Positions 1 through 9,821 of a stretch of DNA of 64,000 nucleotides are shown here, piece by piece (position 1 is the stretch's first letter; each line of letters starts with the position of its first letter). The stretch covers positions 100,830,221 through 100,894,220 of the forward strand of contig OZ024931.1 in assembly GCA_964017235.1 (NCBI GenBank). Reading direction: 5' to 3'. A model generated the notes under the pieces. It was given only the letters and a program-made list of their open reading frames with translations, had not been told where the DNA came from and did no database searches. A program made the position numbers and the translations under genes. Source of the stretch: Sabellastarte sp. h YS-2021 (Eukaryota; Annelida; Polychaeta; Sabellida; Sabellidae).

Positions 1-569
1 GAAGCTATATAACTTGGCTCTACCAATTTATTTGTGTAAACTAACAATATTGATGTCCTCACACCAGTTGATTTTAAGAAAAACCAAGTGATAAATAATA
101 GATTGGAGACTGATTGAGTATCAGTTTATACAAAATGTTTCTTATTTTCATCACATCTTACTCATAGCTTCCAAACTAACAGAAAGTGAACTTTTTATTG
201 GTTATTGCTTATTATTATTAATGTGGAACCAACTTATAGGAAATCATGGGCTGGGAATCTTCTAATGTGGTCAGATTTGGCCTTGGGCCCCTCCTTCAAG
301 TTCATATGATGGTTCACTGGCTTTTGTGAGTTGTCTTTCCGCTGGATACAATTTTCTTTGGTTCCCTGTTGCACTAGGTCTAGTTTATATGAATGATTTT
401 TAGCCAATGTAAGCTAATTGTAATACTGAGTATTGGGGTTTTTTAAAATCAGTAATTGACCTGTGCACTCTAAGAAATATAAGCTTTTTCTTGGCAGCCT
501 TTTTGTGTCACCAGCATTTAATGCTGCTTGGGATAGAGGGATTGCTTCGTCATCCATTTTTTTGGCGTC
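1..569. other. AT-rich sequence, no recognisable feature
   Basis: I see no gene, RNA gene or repeat copy that I can name here. Two short opposed reading frames overlap at about 414-663 but share no family motif and look fortuitous. The CG-rich stretch at about 567-600 (repeated gtcggcg-like words) forms the head of the tandem repeat block that follows. Confidence 0.5.
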
Positions 570-1960
570 AACATTGTCGGTGTCGGCGGCGGCGTCTGTC
601 GTTGTCACTTTGTATTCCAGACAGTATCTCAAAAATGGCTTGTCAGATTTAATTCAAATTTGACGTTTGGATGTAACGGGTGTGCTGTATAGTTTGGTGA
701 CCTTAAACGCCCACTAGCAAGATACTTATATTGAGTTGAAATTTTTTGTTTCCGGAGAGTATCTCAAAAATGGGTTGATGGATTCAATTTAAATTTTCTG
801 TGTGGTTGTAACTAGTTTTGAAGGTGTGCTCTATTTTAAGGTGACCTTAAACTCCCACGTATAGAAAAACTTATGTCCAGTTTACGTTTTTTCTTTCTCC
901 ATGGAGTATACTGAAAATAACTTGAGAAATTTCATTCAACTTTTGCATGTATATGTAACTGGCCATAGGTAAGTGTCATACGATAAGGTGACCTTAAACA
1001 CCCAGTAATAACAAAATTATATTCACTTTAAGTTTGGCAATTTTTGAACAGTATTTCAAATACTGTGCAATTCTAAGCATGTTTCAGTTGTGGATGTAAC
1101 AAACCATGAACAGAACCTTCAGTAAAAGATTACCTTAAACTCCTTACCTTAAACTAACATTGACTTTAAGGTTGGAACATTTGTTTTGGTGTTTGGAAGA
1201 TATTTGATGTGCTGGTTTTTTTTTACATCGATATTCATCATGTACATATATTTAGACAAAAAGAAAAAGGGTCTCTTTTGTAAGGTTACAATAAATTGCT
1301 GATATTTTAGAAACTTACGAGTTTAAGGTTGTAACAGTTTGATGGATCACCTATAGGACCAGCATCGTCATTACACTTTGTTTCTAGAAAATATGTCAAA
1401 AATTGCTTGTAGGATGAAATTCAAATTTGGCATGTGGGTGTTGCTGATCATCGATATGTGCTCTATTTTAGATGACCTTAACCTCCCACTTATAACACAT
1501 TTATATTGAATTTTACTTTTGCGACTTGCGGGCAATAGCTTAAAGATGGCTTCACAGATTCAAATCAGATTTGGTACGTCGGTGTAACTTGTCTTCAAGG
1601 TGTGGCCTATTTTAAGGTGACCTTAAACTCCTAGTGATAACATAATTATATTAAATTTAATTTCTGGAGAGTATTTGAAACCTGCATAAGAGATTTAATT
1701 TATATTTGGTATATTGATGTGTCTAGTCCTGAAGGTGTGCCCTATTTTAAGGTGACCTTAAACTCCCATATGGAAAAGAATTTTACTGAGCTTAAGTTTT
1801 TCTATGATTCCACAAAATATACCAAAAATAGCATGACATATTTGATCTATATTTTGCAGGTACATGTAACTGATGTTACAGAAATGCCCTACGAATACAT
1901 TCAGGTGACCTTAAGCTCCCAAGTAATGATTGCCACAGCAACACTTTTTTCCGTTTCATG
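570..1960. repeat. Diverged ~145-bp tandem repeat block
   Basis: The phrase ggtgaccttaaactccca recurs, with changes, near 696, 840, 987, 1126, 1471, 1616, 1751 and 1904. Spacing is about 135-153 bp; the 345-bp gap corresponds to two units with one marker lost. A second shared phrase, gtatctcaaaaatgg, lies in the same relative position in several units (about 625, 762, 1390). Units differ strongly, so the block is old. A CG-rich head (567-600) precedes the first unit, the same architecture as the R+S modules further right, although the unit sequence differs. The short reading frame at 1719-2057 is produced by this repeat and is not a gene. Confidence 0.8.
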
Positions 1961-2665
1961 GACTTATAAATATTTTTATCAGCGCTTTGCATTCCACACC
2001 ACTGCAAGTACTGGCAGTGTGGCAAATTTGCTAAAACCAGTGGACCAAGGCCGGTAAATATGTCCTCGGGAGAATTTATCTCCACTTGGACTGGCAGTTC
2101 TGAACAGGACTAAAAATTTACCAGTGCCAATCCACCAGTCCATGACCCTTTCAGTAACACCAAAATGCTTATATCTCGAAAACCGTGCTAGATAGAGCAG
2201 ACTACGCAGACTTTGGTTGCCACAACACTATAAGGCAAACAGCAGAGCATTTTCTTAATACTTTAGCACTCACCTTTATATCCTTTTCGGGACGCTTTGT
2301 TTTTGCTGTGCAAAAACATTATCTTTTTTATTTTGCAAGCGATCCTCTAGTTAACTCAATTCTCCAACCGGGCTGCTCGTTTTTGTTAGCAAAAACCTTT
2401 TTCTAGTTCCTTCTTTCCTCCATGAAGAGAGGAGGCAGACAGGATGCATCTTGCTAAATGCATTAACTTATATGGGCATATGACTAGCATTTTAACAGTA
2501 GGTTACCAAGATGATATTGTATTGAATTTTCTGCTGACTGCTGACATTAGTGAAAACTTGGCAAGTGATAACTTTGTGTGTTTACCTCTCTGTCTGCCTG
2601 TGTGCATTTGTCATAACCTGTATATTGGATCTAGGTCATATTTTTAACAAGTTGGGGCTTCACCA
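1961..2665. other. No recognisable feature
   Basis: The sequence is non-repetitive, AT-rich and has only short reading frames (up to 73 codons) without recognisable motifs. Nothing here could be supported as a gene or a named element. Confidence 0.5.
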
Positions 2666-2785
2666 TGGCTCAATCCTTCTAAAAGGTGGTGTGGATCTAC
2701 AAAATTATTGCCAGTCAGCCAGCATAATGTTAGTCCATTGGAATTTCATCCGCTTCAGTCTTTAACCAAAGCTGGTGACACAGTA
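2666..2785 (+). pseudogene. Possible upstream fragment of the decayed LINE reverse transcriptase
   Basis: Read from 2666, the frame gives WLNPSK, which resembles the conserved LNPSKTE-type motif just upstream of the NLGV motif in CR1/Jockey-like LINE reverse transcriptases. The downstream LINE piece begins at about 3050 on the same strand. The distance between the two is longer than usual, so an insertion at about 2785-3010 or chance similarity is possible. Confidence 0.3.
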
Positions 2786-3049
2786 TAATTCTACTGAATT
2801 CTTGTTTCCTTTAATATATCCTGTAGTAATAACAGTACATCAATACATTTGGGCATGCATATTCCTTGGTGATGAATAGCAGAATGACTCAAGCTTTATT
2901 TTCTCTCTTTTGTTTCCGACTCCCTTCAATCCACTTTGTTTATATAGTGTATACCTTTATCATTGCTTCGTCTGATATGTGTAGTGATGTGTATAATTAT
3001 GTGCTGTTGATAGATATAATGATTTGTTCTAAGTGGTTTTGCCAAATCA

Positions 3050-3540
3050 TTCAAAAACCTTGGTATTACCCTGGATGCTGACAACTCAATGCAAAGTCAC
3101 ATGGCTAACTTATGTTGTGTATGCATACTACTACCATCTCCGGGAACTATGAAGGTTCTGCAGCTATCTAACCCATAAAACAGGTGTGAAGGTGGCAATT
3201 GCCATGGTCAGCAGCCACTGGGATTACTGCAACTCCCTACCCTAAGACTAAACAACTTAGTCATGTGACATCTTTCTTATATAGCTTACAGTGGCTCCCC
3301 ATTCATTACCACATACTGTTTTAATGCAGTGTTCTTACTTACAAGGCAAAAATTTTAGCTGACCCCTATATCCACTTTAAACAGTGACTGCACATGGGGC
3401 ATTCGCCTCTCAGTTTCCTCAACCAACCAAGCAAACATATGGGGATGAACAGTTTTACAATAGCTGCTCTCACTGAATGGAACAAGCTCTCTCAAGCCAT
3501 CAGAACCCAGTATAGTATAACTGGATTTAGACACAGTTGA
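3050..3540 (+). pseudogene. Decayed LINE reverse transcriptase, C-terminal end
   Basis: Several blocks typical of the C-terminal part of CR1/L2/Jockey-type LINE reverse transcriptases appear in order on the plus strand but in shifting frames. They are KNLGITLDADNSMQSHMANL (from about 3053), WDYCNSLP (about 3218), LQWLPIHYHILF (about 3288), VLTYKAKILADPYIHF (about 3331) and FTIAALTEWNKLSQAIR (about 3453), ending at a TGA at 3538-3540. In intact families these blocks follow the catalytic core and lie near the ORF2 end. Frameshifts and stops between blocks show a dead copy. The catalytic core and the endonuclease are missing, as expected for a 5'-truncated LINE insertion. The exact clade cannot be decided by eye. 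Confidence 0.75.
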
Positions 3541-3744
3541 GGACTTACCTATTCAGGTTAGCTTACCCTCCACCATAGTCTCTCCCTTATCAGAAATTGA
3601 CAAAAACCTTCTGGAAATTGGAATATCCCTTCTTGAACATCAGCTCCTTTTAGGATCCTTTTGTCAATTTGGTCCTTATAAAAACAGGATACTTACTTAT
3701 CAGAAATTAAACCAGTTGTAAGGTACTTTCCCAATATATTTTTT
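3541..3744. other. Sequence after the LINE remnant, nothing recognised
   Basis: This short stretch may include the 3' tail of the LINE, but no terminal repeat or poly(A) marks its end. The word cttatcagaaatt occurs twice (about 3588 and 3698). Confidence 0.4.
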
Positions 3745-4130
3745 TCTTTTTATGTCAGCTGACATTATGATATCACTCTGTGGCATCTGCATATGTGTTA
3801 GCGTGAATGTCTCCTCCAAAAGTACAAGGCCCAGAGACATGCTTTTACTTTTAAAAGATACCTCATCTATAAATTGTAAAATCCATGCAGGCCTGTCTGT
3901 TTGTCTGTTCCCCAGAGCCTTAGAAGCAAGGCACCCCCACCCAAAGTGTGAAAATTTCAACACTTTATCACAATTTTCTCATTGACTATTACAGGGATTT
4001 CTGTCTTATTTTACACATATGTACTAGGCCACAGGTAGATTCTCTTTTGTGAGAATAAACCTGGATCTTTCTTTATTAATTTTTATTAAGTTTTTATAAT
4101 TTTTAATGCATTAAAATTCATTACATCTGA
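3745..4130. repeat. Interspersed repeat R, copy 1
   Basis: The copy begins with a 14-bp palindrome (atgtcagctgacat, about 3752). It continues through a tctcctccaaaa...acaaggcc...agagacatgct segment and a ctgtctgtttgtctgt pyrimidine-rich word, and ends in an AT-rich part with aatgcattaaaattcat. The same order of words recurs at 4661-5060 and partly at 5080-5240. Both full copies are followed directly by S tandem units, so R looks like the head of a composite element. No coding potential is visible. Confidence 0.75.
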
Positions 4131-4660
4131 TGCACTAAATCCCTTACAACTTGAAAAGTATTGCATTTAGACCATTTTGTTTGAATATGTTATTCAACTA
4201 TTTTCTGCATAGCTACAACATGGTGAGTAACTTGGGCATCTATCCCCATAGCTAAGTGAGTAATAGCTACTTTCTGACCTTTCAGTAACTTTCATAATGA
4301 GTAAAATCACTTTTGCCTTGAAAACTATATAATTTAGAGAATTTTGTATAAATATGGTATTAAGCTACTTTGGGGTCAGCTATAACATAGTGAAATTGCA
4401 GACCTATAGCTCATTGGATAGCTGAGCAATAGCTACTCTGATGTTTTCACTGTTGAGTAAATTGCTTATAACTTGAAAACTATTGCATTTAGAGAATTTT
4501 GTTTACAATATGTTATTCATCTGCTTTTGAGTTAGCTATAACATAGTAAAATTGCAGACATATAGCTCATGGCATAGCGGAGCAATAGCTAGTTTCAGGT
4601 TCTCACTGTTAAGTAAATCAGTTGTAACTTGGAAACGATTGCATTTACAGTAATTTTTAT
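4131..4660. repeat. S tandem repeat, ~150-157-bp units (block 1)
   Basis: Diverged units share aacttgaaaactattgcattt, then gaattttgtttaaatatgtt, gggtcagctataacatag, agctcattgcatagctgag and aatagctactttcag. The phrase aaactattgcattt recurs about 157 bp apart (about 4478 and 4635). The same family reappears at 5241-5975, 7141-7300 and 13778-14410. Confidence 0.8.
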
Positions 4661-5060
4661 GTCAGCTGACTTGTCAGTCAGCTAACATTATTGCATCACT
4701 CTGCGGCGTCCGCGTACGTGTTAACAACTTCTCCTCCAAAACTACAAGGCCTAGAGACATGCTGTTTTTTTTTAAAAGATACCTTATCTATCGAGGTTGA
4801 AAAACTGTTCAAGGCATGCAAATCTGTCTGTTCGTCTGTTTGCTAGAGACATTACAAGGGAGGTACCCCCACCAAAAGTGTGAAAAGTTCAACACTTTAT
4901 CACAATTTTCTCAGTGACTATTTCAGGGATTTCTCTCATTTCGTGCATATATGTACTAGACCACAAGTAGATTCCCTTATGTGAGTATCAGACCTGGATC
5001 TGTCTTAATTTTTGTTTTATTAATTTTTTTTAATAATTTTAATGGATTAAAATTCATGAA
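4661..5060. repeat. Interspersed repeat R, copy 2
   Basis: This is the second full copy of the R head. It has the same word order as copy 1, a CG-rich core (gcggcgtccgcgtacgtg, about 4702) that copy 1 has partly lost, and the same caacactttatcacaattttctca segment. The opening palindrome is disturbed by a short duplication (tgtcagctgacttgtcagtcagct). Confidence 0.75.
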
Positions 5061-5240
5061 ATGAAGCACTAAATCACTTATTTTCTCATTGACTATTGCA
5101 GGGATTTCTCTCTTATCATGCGTATATGTACTAGGCCACCAGTAAATTCCCCTGTGTGAGTATCAGACCTGGATCTTTTTTAATTATTTTTTTATGAATT
5201 TTTTAAATAATTTTTAATGCATTAAAATTCATGAAATCAT
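5061..5240. repeat. Partial R repeat (3' half only)
   Basis: Only the distal half of R is present: ttttctcattgactattgcagggatttctctc, then gtactaggccacc and the AT-rich end with aatgcattaaaattcat. It follows copy 2 directly in the same orientation, so it is probably a local tandem duplication of the R tail. Confidence 0.7.
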
Positions 5241-5975
5241 GCACAAAATCACCTATAACTTGAAAAGTATTGCATTTAGAGCATTTTGTTAAAATATGTT
5301 ATTCAGCTACTTTTTCCATAGCTACAACATTTTGTTTAAATATGTTGTTCACCTACTTTTGGGTCAGCTATAACATAGTGAAATTGCAGACCTGTATGTC
5401 ATGGCATAGCTGAGTAATAGCTACTTTCAGGTTCTCACTGTTGAGTAAATCAGTTGTAACTTGAAAACTATTGCATTTACAGTATTTTCTTTAAATATGT
5501 TATTCACCTACTTTTCAGTTAGCTAAAACATGGTGAAATGCATACCTGTAGCCCATTGCATATTTGAGCAATAGCTACTTTCAGGTTATCACTGTTGAGA
5601 AAGTCAATTGTATCTTGAAAACTATTGCATTTAAAAGATTTTCTAAATATGTTAATGACCTACTTTTGGGTCAGCTATAATATAGTAAAATTGCAGACCT
5701 GTATCTCATTGCATAACTGAGCAATAGCTACTTTCGTGTTCTCACTTTTGAATAAATAAGTTGTAACTCGAAAACTATTGCATTTAGAAAATTTTATCTT
5801 GTATATTATTCACCTACTTATGGGTCAGCTATAACATAGTGAAATTGTAGACCTGTAGCTCATTGCGTAGCTGAGCAAAAACTACTTTGAGATTCTCACT
5901 GTTGAGTAAACCAGTTGTAACTCTAAACTGTTGTATTTACAGTATTTTGTTTGAATATGTTTTCCACCTACTTTT
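5241..5975. repeat. S tandem repeat, ~150-155-bp units (block 2)
   Basis: About five units are present. The phrase aaactattgcattt or a close variant recurs near 5256, 5467, 5619, 5771 and 5926 at mostly 152-155-bp steps, and each unit contains the gtcagctataacatagtgaaattgcagacctgta and agcaatagctactttc phrases. Units have point changes and small indels but stay clearly alignable. Nothing in them looks coding. Confidence 0.85.
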
Positions 5976-7140
5976 TAAACCTTATTAGTTAATTTGGAAT
6001 ACCATTTGCAGGGCACAACTTTTGCGTCCTTTTCTTCTTTCACTTCTACTCTGAAACTCAAAACACGTAGTAGCTGACACAGAGTCCGTTTGCGGGCACT
6101 GATTCCTTATTTCATATTTTCTATATATCAGTACACAAATGTAAATTTATTTAGAAATAAAAAATAAAAAATTCATGAGATATAAGTCAATGTGCAAGGA
6201 ATCCTAGGATCTAGTCACAACATTGTATTCTATTTCATCTGTCCACTAATATATTAAAGGCATACACAGAGTTCCCTACAAAACAGATAAAACTGTTTTT
6301 GGGCAAATTATTTTAGAAAGCACAATCATTTAAATACATTAAGTAAAGAATCAATCTTATCATTACAGGAAGATTAAAAGGAAATAATGAAAAATGAGTC
6401 ACAATAATTTTGGCAGACAGAAAGTAGAACCCACAAAATATACCCTATCAACTTCCATATGGTGTGAGGGATGGCCTGTCTGGGGATATGTTTGCATCGA
6501 GTCAGCACACTCTAGTGCAGGACCAAGAAAAAAACTTTTAAATGTTGTCAGTTATGCAGTGATTTCAAATGTGACAACAACCATGAAATATATTTTATGT
6601 TCTCAAATTTTGTGCCTGCATTAGTTATCAATATGTAATTTTATATAGAAATATATGTATGAAAGCTTTTCTTATTTTGCTTCTATGAAAAAATAAAAAC
6701 TGATACATTTGTTAGGATCTGAATACAACAATTGGTAACTGACAAAAATCATACTAATGCTTTTGTTTAACATAAATGTATATATATTTTTTTTCAAGAC
6801 ATTTGTTTACTCATACTATGATGTTTCCACACACGAATCTTTGTAGTTCTTGCAGCACATGAAATAAAGTTCCATTGATTACTTGCTATTTTAATTTTAT
6901 CTTGACCACCCGTATGTTTTGATAAAGTGATGCATATAATTCCAGTATTCAGCATATTATCTCCTGCCGAAGACTATGAATTGCCTCTTGTGAGTACCTG
7001 TATGTGTGCATGTGAATGCATGTGTGCAGTTTACTCTGTGAAGCAGGGCTGTGGGGTCTTTTGCATAAATAGTTTTAGCTTTGTTTTATATGCCCGCTAT
7101 TTTTTGGCTGCTTTTAGAGATCGGGGTAAAAGGTTAATTG
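5976..7140. other. 1.2-kb non-repetitive AT-rich sequence between S blocks
   Basis: Short reading frames (for example 6394-6624 and 6927-7145) have no recognisable motif. The S family stops at its left edge and resumes at its right edge, so it may be an insertion into the S array, but I could not find terminal inverted repeats or a target duplication. No gene is supported. Confidence 0.5.
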
Positions 7141-7299
7141 AGTAATAACGTCAGTAGCGACTTTGAGTAAGTTACATATAACTCCCAAACAACTGCAGTT
7201 AGAAATTTTCGCAAAAAAATATGTTCAGCTACTTTCTGTGTACCTTCAAGATGGTACCTCTTTTAGAGAACTACCTCAATAGCTAGGTGAGAAATAGCT
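7141..7299. repeat. S-type repeat unit interrupted by the DIRS insertion (left part)
   Basis: The sequence gagtaataacg...cgactttgagtaagtt...aactcccaaacaactgcagttag...atatgttcagctactttctgtgtac...aatagctaggtgagaaatagct follows the S unit order. It ends at the left border of the DIRS element, and the remaining part of the unit continues at 13778 on the other side. Confidence 0.7.
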
Positions 7300-7320
7300 A
7301 TTTTATTGCGTTAATACATC

Positions 7321-7494
7321 CTATCCAATGGACAATAGCTTATCCGGTCGGCGCAGACCGGCCCGCCAAACGTCAGAAAAAGACGTCCTGTGTCTCCACC
7401 GGCAAGCCGGTCCCTAGCACTAGTGCACTCGCCAGGTGGCGTGTAGTACTTCCTCCCTGTCTAGACAGAGTGACGTCATGGCATCTTTTTCGTT
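7321..7494 (+). repeat. DIRS left inverted terminal repeat
   Basis: This GC-rich 174-bp sequence is the reverse complement of 13555-13728 with one mismatch (7420 versus 13629). It holds several short palindromes: ccggtc...gaccgg (7344-7361), accggcaagccggt (7398-7411), gcactagtgc (7418-7427), tgtctagaca (7458-7467) and tgacgtca (7471-7478). The outermost 21 bp of the element (7300-7320) are not shared with the right end. The left repeat lies upstream of gag and probably contains the promoter. Confidence 0.93.
7471..7478. promoter_or_regulatory. CRE-like palindrome TGACGTCA in the left repeat
   Basis: The perfect 8-bp cAMP response element consensus, bound by CREB/ATF bZIP factors in animals, lies about 140 bp upstream of the gag start codon. 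An identical copy occurs in the right repeat (13571-13578). Use as a promoter element is inferred from position only. Confidence 0.4.
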
Positions 7495-7616
7495 TGGCGC
7501 GAACTAGTGTGGACGCTTTTTCATAGCAGCCAGGATTTTTTGTGTTTAATTGTGAATTTCTTCAAGTTTTTAACTTTTATTTGCTTCTGAGTTCTTCTAA
7601 GAGTGTGTAGAACATT
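7495..7616 (+). promoter_or_regulatory. DIRS 5' leader between left repeat and gag
   Basis: This 122-bp stretch is T-rich downstream of about 7518 and leads to the gag ATG. No TATA box or other firm start-site signal is visible. The transcript probably starts in or near the left repeat. Confidence 0.4.
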
Positions 7617-9815
7617 ATGTCTTCACCAGGACAAAGGAGGGGAAGTTGTGGCCACGCGATGGCCAGTTTTGATAGACATGTATTCTGTGCGCGCTGTCGC
7701 GACAAAGGGAAAGGTGAGGAACCCTGTGTGGCTGATAAAGACACTTCTGATTGCTCTTTATGTAACTCTCTCACCCCAGAACAACGTATCCAACTTGCCA
7801 CGCCTTCCTACAAGATAAAGAAAGAGAAACGGGAGGCTAAACGTGCTGAGTCCACTAACCCCACTACGGAAGACACCCTCGTTGATCCCTCTTCTGTTGA
7901 GGTTATTGGTGTTGTGGGTGACTCTCAGTCTTCTCAAGTAGATTCTGCTCCTCCGGAAAAGAAGACTAAGAAAGATAAACTTCCCTCCAAGTCTAAGAAG
8001 CCTGTAGAATCGTCTTCTACTGATAGTAAGATCTCTGAATTAGACCAGAAATGGTCCGAACGTTTCAACAGGATTGAAGCTCTTCTCTTATCGAAGTCTT
8101 TGCAGCCTAGCTTCACTTCAGAGGTCCGTGTATCCCCTGCACACACTCCACCTGCTGGTATTAGGAAGGATTCAGAACCCTTTTTTCAACCAGTTGATTC
8201 TTCACCAAATAAGCGCACTGGTCCAGACACACATGCTTCACAGCATAAGTCGACCGGTAAGCTGTTAACGGAGAAGCTGAGTCAAAGACAATCTTCCTCT
8301 GAGCGCACTGGCCCAGACACACATGCTTCTATGCATAAGTCGGCCAGTAAGCCTAAGCCTGACTCTCACCGACCCAGACCATCTACTTCAGGGCGCACTG
8401 GTCCAGACATTGCTGAAAGCTCTCAGTCAACCGGTAAGCCTGCAACCGACCGACTTCAAGTGGATAACCTGCCTTCAGACACTGATCCAGCAATTCCTAA
8501 GGCTCAGTCATCTAGTAAACTGCTCTCCGACCGACCTCGCACCAACCGGCCAGGCACTTCCTTGGTGGCCGGTTCAGAGTCTCCCCCTCTTCATCATTCT
8601 GATAGACGAGACATCGTGTCAAGTATTGATTCTCAAGTGGATAGTGACTTTTCCGACCGACCTCCGGTCCAGATATTTGTAGAGGAGGGTGAACTCTCTG
8701 AGGATCAGGACTTTGCTGAAACAGACCAACCATCTTCGGAAGAGCAGACATATAGGGAAACCATGTCTGGCATTCGCTCCTTCATGGGTTGGACCCACGT
8801 ACCTGACATGGATAGCTCCAATCCTTCAGATGACAACCCCTTTGCGGGTCCGAAAGCTCCGGTTCCAAATAAAGTCTCAGTACAAATGCCCACGGAAGAG
8901 TGGCTTTGTAAGAAGCTAAATAGACTCAATTTGACTCTCATTGAAGGTTATCCATCAAGGACTTCCGAAGCCGGTCATTTGTCCATGGATCAATTCTTAA
9001 GACCTGCTAGGTCACAAGGTAAATGGTACGGGCTCTTTCCCGGACAATCAACTGATCCTTCTACAGTTTCTTGTTGGAATACTGGACCGTCAAAACTTAA
9101 CAGTAGTTTCAGCAGAATTTCAAGGAAAACTGGTATGACCTCCATCCCACCTGCGTCTCGCCGTATCTCACAGGACACCCTACGCAAATGGGAAAAGAGT
9201 GCGCGTGAGGCCTCAGTGATATGCAACCAAGCGGCTAGCTTCAACCGCTGCCTCTTCAAGGTGCAGCAAGAAATGCAGTCTCAACTAAAAACTATCAGGA
9301 GTGAGTCTAAAGGCAAAGCTTCCAAGAAGGTCTCCGACGCATCTGATGAGCTGCAGTTCCTCATGAACTTTAACAGTAGTATTACACAAGCAGCGGCCAA
9401 AACCATGGAGCACCTCACAGACTTTGTTTTCATTACCATGGGTAACTCCACTTTGGCCCGGCGTGATGCTTACCTTAGCCACCTCAAGCATGGGATAAAA
9501 CCTGACACTTTTGCCGCCCTTAGAACCGCCCCTTTGCAGATTGGAACTCTTTTTCCCGATGCTATTATTAAGAAAGCGGAGGAGGAGATCTCCCACTTTG
9601 ACAATAAGGGTCAGCCGGTTTCCTATGGACGAAATAAGCTAAGATACCATCCTTATGAAAGGTCTGAAACCAAGAAAACTGAGAGTAGGTCGGAGGGCAA
9701 GCAGGACAGGCCGGCATGGAAAAACATAGGTAGATCACGACAGTTCAAGAGAGGCAGAGGACGTTCTACCAACTTTTCCTCCCGTAGTGCCAAGGGCCAG
9801 CAGTCATATAAATGA
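7617..9815 (+). CDS. DIRS Gag-like nucleocapsid protein
   Basis: This 732-residue protein starts at the first ATG after the left repeat. By family position it should package element RNA. Residues 11-49 form a Cys/His cluster (C11, H13, H21, C24, C27, C37, C46, C49) that looks like a zinc-binding module, followed by LTPEQRIQLATPSYK and a charged Lys-rich stretch. Residues about 85-400 are Ser/Pro/Thr-rich and probably disordered, including a 30-residue repeat present three times (about 199-288). The C-terminal third is more ordered; residues about 615-665 (ARRDAYLSHLKHGIKPDT, then ALRTAPLQIGTLFPDAI) resemble the conserved core of animal DIRS Gag proteins. The last 50 residues are Arg/Lys/Ser-rich and probably bind nucleic acid. 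The frame ends at TGA (9813-9815) in a readthrough-like context. The same frame then stays open to 13031. Confidence 0.88.
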   Translation: MSSPGQRRGSCGHAMASFDRHVFCARCRDKGKGEEPCVADKDTSDCSLCNSLTPEQRIQLATPSYKIKKEKREAKRAESTNPTTEDTLVDPSSVEVIGVVGDSQSSQVDSAPPEKKTKKDKLPSKSKKPVESSSTDSKISELDQKWSERFNRIEALLLSKSLQPSFTSEVRVSPAHTPPAGIRKDSEPFFQPVDSSPNKRTGPDTHASQHKSTGKLLTEKLSQRQSSSERTGPDTHASMHKSASKPKPDSHRPRPSTSGRTGPDIAESSQSTGKPATDRLQVDNLPSDTDPAIPKAQSSSKLLSDRPRTNRPGTSLVAGSESPPLHHSDRRDIVSSIDSQVDSDFSDRPPVQIFVEEGELSEDQDFAETDQPSSEEQTYRETMSGIRSFMGWTHVPDMDSSNPSDDNPFAGPKAPVPNKVSVQMPTEEWLCKKLNRLNLTLIEGYPSRTSEAGHLSMDQFLRPARSQGKWYGLFPGQSTDPSTVSCWNTGPSKLNSSFSRISRKTGMTSIPPASRRISQDTLRKWEKSAREASVICNQAASFNRCLFKVQQEMQSQLKTIRSESKGKASKKVSDASDELQFLMNFNSSITQAAAKTMEHLTDFVFITMGNSTLARRDAYLSHLKHGIKPDTFAALRTAPLQIGTLFPDAIIKKAEEEISHFDNKGQPVSYGRNKLRYHPYERSETKKTESRSEGKQDRPAWKNIGRSRQFKRGRGRSTNFSSRSAKGQQSYK
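8213..8482 (+). repeat. Three 90-bp tandem repeats within gag
   Basis: The phrase gcgcactggtccagacacac and close variants occur at 8213, 8303 and 8393, exactly 90 bp apart. They encode RTGPDTHASQHKSTGK-like units in frame. A weaker fourth unit (actgatccagcaattcc, with a later ctccgaccgacc) follows from about 8481. The unit length is a multiple of three, so copy number can vary without breaking the frame. Confidence 0.85.
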
Positions 9816-9821
9816 CAGTTA
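9813..9821 (+). promoter_or_regulatory. Gag stop codon in readthrough-type context (TGA CAG TTA)
   Basis: The gag stop is followed by CAGTTA, which matches CARYYA, the downstream hexamer known from tobamovirus-type stop-codon readthrough. The frame after the stop is the same frame that encodes the Cys-rich stretch (9894-10089) and ends with the tyrosine recombinase at 13031. A stop suppression event would therefore give a Gag extension rather than a few random residues. Function is inferred. The motif is short enough to occur by chance at roughly 1 in 500 sites. Confidence 0.4.

Noticed and set aside
414..663. Opposed short frames near the left edge
   Set aside because: Both are under 75 codons, overlap each other and run into a CG-rich repeat head; no motif is visible.
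8323..8682. 119-residue plus-strand frame within gag
   Set aside because: It is an alternative frame of the Ser/Thr-rich repeat part of gag and has no domain.
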